Source of the DNA: JAATGA01 sp047605605
Lineage (GTDB): Bacteria; Pseudomonadota; Alphaproteobacteria; Rhodobacterales; Rhodobacteraceae
Direction: 5' to 3'
Assembly (NCBI GenBank): GCA_047605605.1
Contig: JASGFG010000088.1
Span: 1-14,490, forward strand
DNA: 14,490 nt
This document shows, piece after piece, positions 13,867-14,490 of this stretch (positions are counted from its first letter, which is position 1; the number at the start of each line of letters is the position of its first letter). The position numbers and the translations under genes are program-made. The notes under the pieces are model-generated. The model was given only the letters and a program-made list of their open reading frames with translations, searched no databases and was not told the DNA's origin.

Positions 13867-14421
13867 ATGACCACCCAACATTCCGTCTGCGTGTTCTGCG
13901 GGTCGCGCCCCGGCACACGCGCGCCCTATGCCGAAACCGCCGCCGAACTGGGCCGCGTTCTGGCGGCCGAGGGGTGGCGTCTGGTCTATGGCGCGGGCGA
14001 CGTGGGCCTGATGGGCGAGGTTGCCCGTGCCGCTGCCGCCGCCGGGGCGGAAACCTTTGGGGTGATCCCGACCCATCTGATCCGGCAGGAGGTGGCAAAG
14101 CGCGACCTGTCGAAATTCGTCGTCACCTCGAACATGCATGAACGCAAGACGGTGATGTTCATGAACTCGGATGCGATCGTGGTGCTGCCGGGGGGTGCGG
14201 GCACGCTGGACGAATTCTTCGAGGTGCTGACCTGGCGGCAGATCGGGCTGCATGACAAGCCGATCTTCATCCTGAACGTCGAAGGGTTCTGGGATCCGCT
14301 GGTCGCGCTGATCGACCATGTGGTGGCCGAGGGGTTTGCGGGCGACGACATCCGCGAGGCGATCACGGTGGTGCCGGATGTCCCCGCGCTGCATTCGGCG
14401 CTGCGGGCCGCGTTTTCCTGA
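13867..14421 (+). CDS. LOG-family protein (nucleoside 5'-monophosphate phosphoribohydrolase)
   Basis: A 184-residue Rossmann-fold protein of the LOG / TIGR00730 family. Motifs: VCVFCGS (7-13), a glycine stretch YGAGDVGLMG (41-50), MHERK (90-94) with the catalytic-site Arg and Lys, and the hallmark PGGAGTLDE (108-116). Plant and fungal LOG enzymes release free cytokinin base from the riboside 5'-monophosphate; bacterial members often cleave AMP and similar nucleotides, so nucleotide salvage or housekeeping is as likely as hormone production. The family usually has YGGG at 41-44 and here the third position is Ala. The start at 13867 gives the standard short N-terminus and has GAGGG nine bases upstream; longer in-frame extensions run antisense through the LysM gene. 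It is divergent from the LysM gene and followed by repeat copy 2. Confidence 0.92.
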   Translation: MTTQHSVCVFCGSRPGTRAPYAETAAELGRVLAAEGWRLVYGAGDVGLMGEVARAAAAAGAETFGVIPTHLIRQEVAKRDLSKFVVTSNMHERKTVMFMNSDAIVVLPGGAGTLDEFFEVLTWRQIGLHDKPIFILNVEGFWDPLVALIDHVVAEGFAGDDIREAITVVPDVPALHSALRAAFS

Positions 14422-14442
14422 ACAGCCGCGATGCGGAACGCG

Positions 14443-14490
14443 CCGGGGGCCAGCCCCCGGACCCCCGGGATATTTGGGTCCAGAAAGAGG
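14443..14490 (+). repeat. Rhodobacterales-type post-gene hairpin/repeat, copy 2 (cut by window edge)
   Basis: It starts 21 bases after the LOG stop. A perfect seven-pair stem CCGGGGG (14443-14449) with CCCCCGG (14454-14460), loop CCAG, is followed by ACCCCCGGGATATTTGGGTC and an A/G-rich tail AGAAAGAGG that reaches the window end. The layout matches copy 1 behind phnA: hairpin, run of C, GG(A/G)TATTTG(G/C), then a purine tail. It probably acts at the transcript 3' end of the LOG gene, although it has no T-run directly after the stem. Confidence 0.7.

Noticed and set aside
13767..13916. A 50-residue N-terminal extension of the LysM protein
   Set aside because: It would cross the divergent intergenic region and overlap the LOG gene start; the ATG at 13766 has a good ribosome binding site and leads directly into the membrane anchor.
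1..14490. Search for CRISPR arrays, tRNA or rRNA genes, transposases and attachment sites
   Set aside because: No regularly spaced repeats, cloverleaf-like sequence, transposase motifs or long terminal inverted repeats were seen by eye. Very small RNAs cannot be excluded.

Overview
The window is a GC-rich bacterial chromosome segment that looks alphaproteobacterial, most likely from Rhodobacterales and Paracoccus- or Rhodobacter-like. Support for this comes from strong G/C bias at third codon positions, the gene families present, and two copies of an intergenic motif (a G/C-rich hairpin, then a GG(A/G)TATTTG(G/C) core, then an A/G-rich AAGATGAAGG or AGAAAGAGG tail) that I recall as abundant after genes in that order. 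Everything read here is chromosomal housekeeping or signalling. I see no phage, insertion sequence, tRNA, rRNA or CRISPR array.

Left part (1-2344): the 3' part of accD (fatty acid synthesis) overlaps folC (folate polyglutamylation) by four bases, the widespread accD-folC pairing. A 365-base gene-free stretch follows. It holds a stacked hairpin just after folC and, on the minus strand, a hairpin plus the family-wide repeat just after a small PhnA-type gene.

Middle (2345-6922): a divergent intergenic region leads into a plus-strand run. First comes a calcineurin-like metallophosphoesterase, then a serine/threonine protein kinase fused to a C-terminal universal-stress-protein (USP) domain. The kinase ribosome binding site lies inside the last codons of the phosphoesterase. 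Next is serS, closed by a clear rho-independent terminator. A polytopic membrane protein distantly like TspO/MBR follows and ends in a CTAG that also supplies the stop codon of the convergent gene der.

Right part (6919-13766, minus strand): in transcription order, a membrane-anchored LysM protein with two Ig-like modules, an Atm1/ABCB7-type ABC exporter, a YfgM-like single-span TPR protein, a BamB-like PQQ-propeller lipoprotein, and the ribosome-assembly GTPase der. The yfgM-bamB-der order is the same as in Escherichia coli. A LOG-family nucleotide phosphoribohydrolase is divergent from the LysM gene and is followed by the second repeat copy at the window edge.

The unit most worth attention is the phosphoesterase plus kinase-USP pair. 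It looks like a self-contained soluble phosphorylation switch whose kinase carries its own putative nucleotide-sensing domain and an atypical (non-RD) catalytic loop. The component families are known; whether this exact module has been studied cannot be judged from sequence alone.
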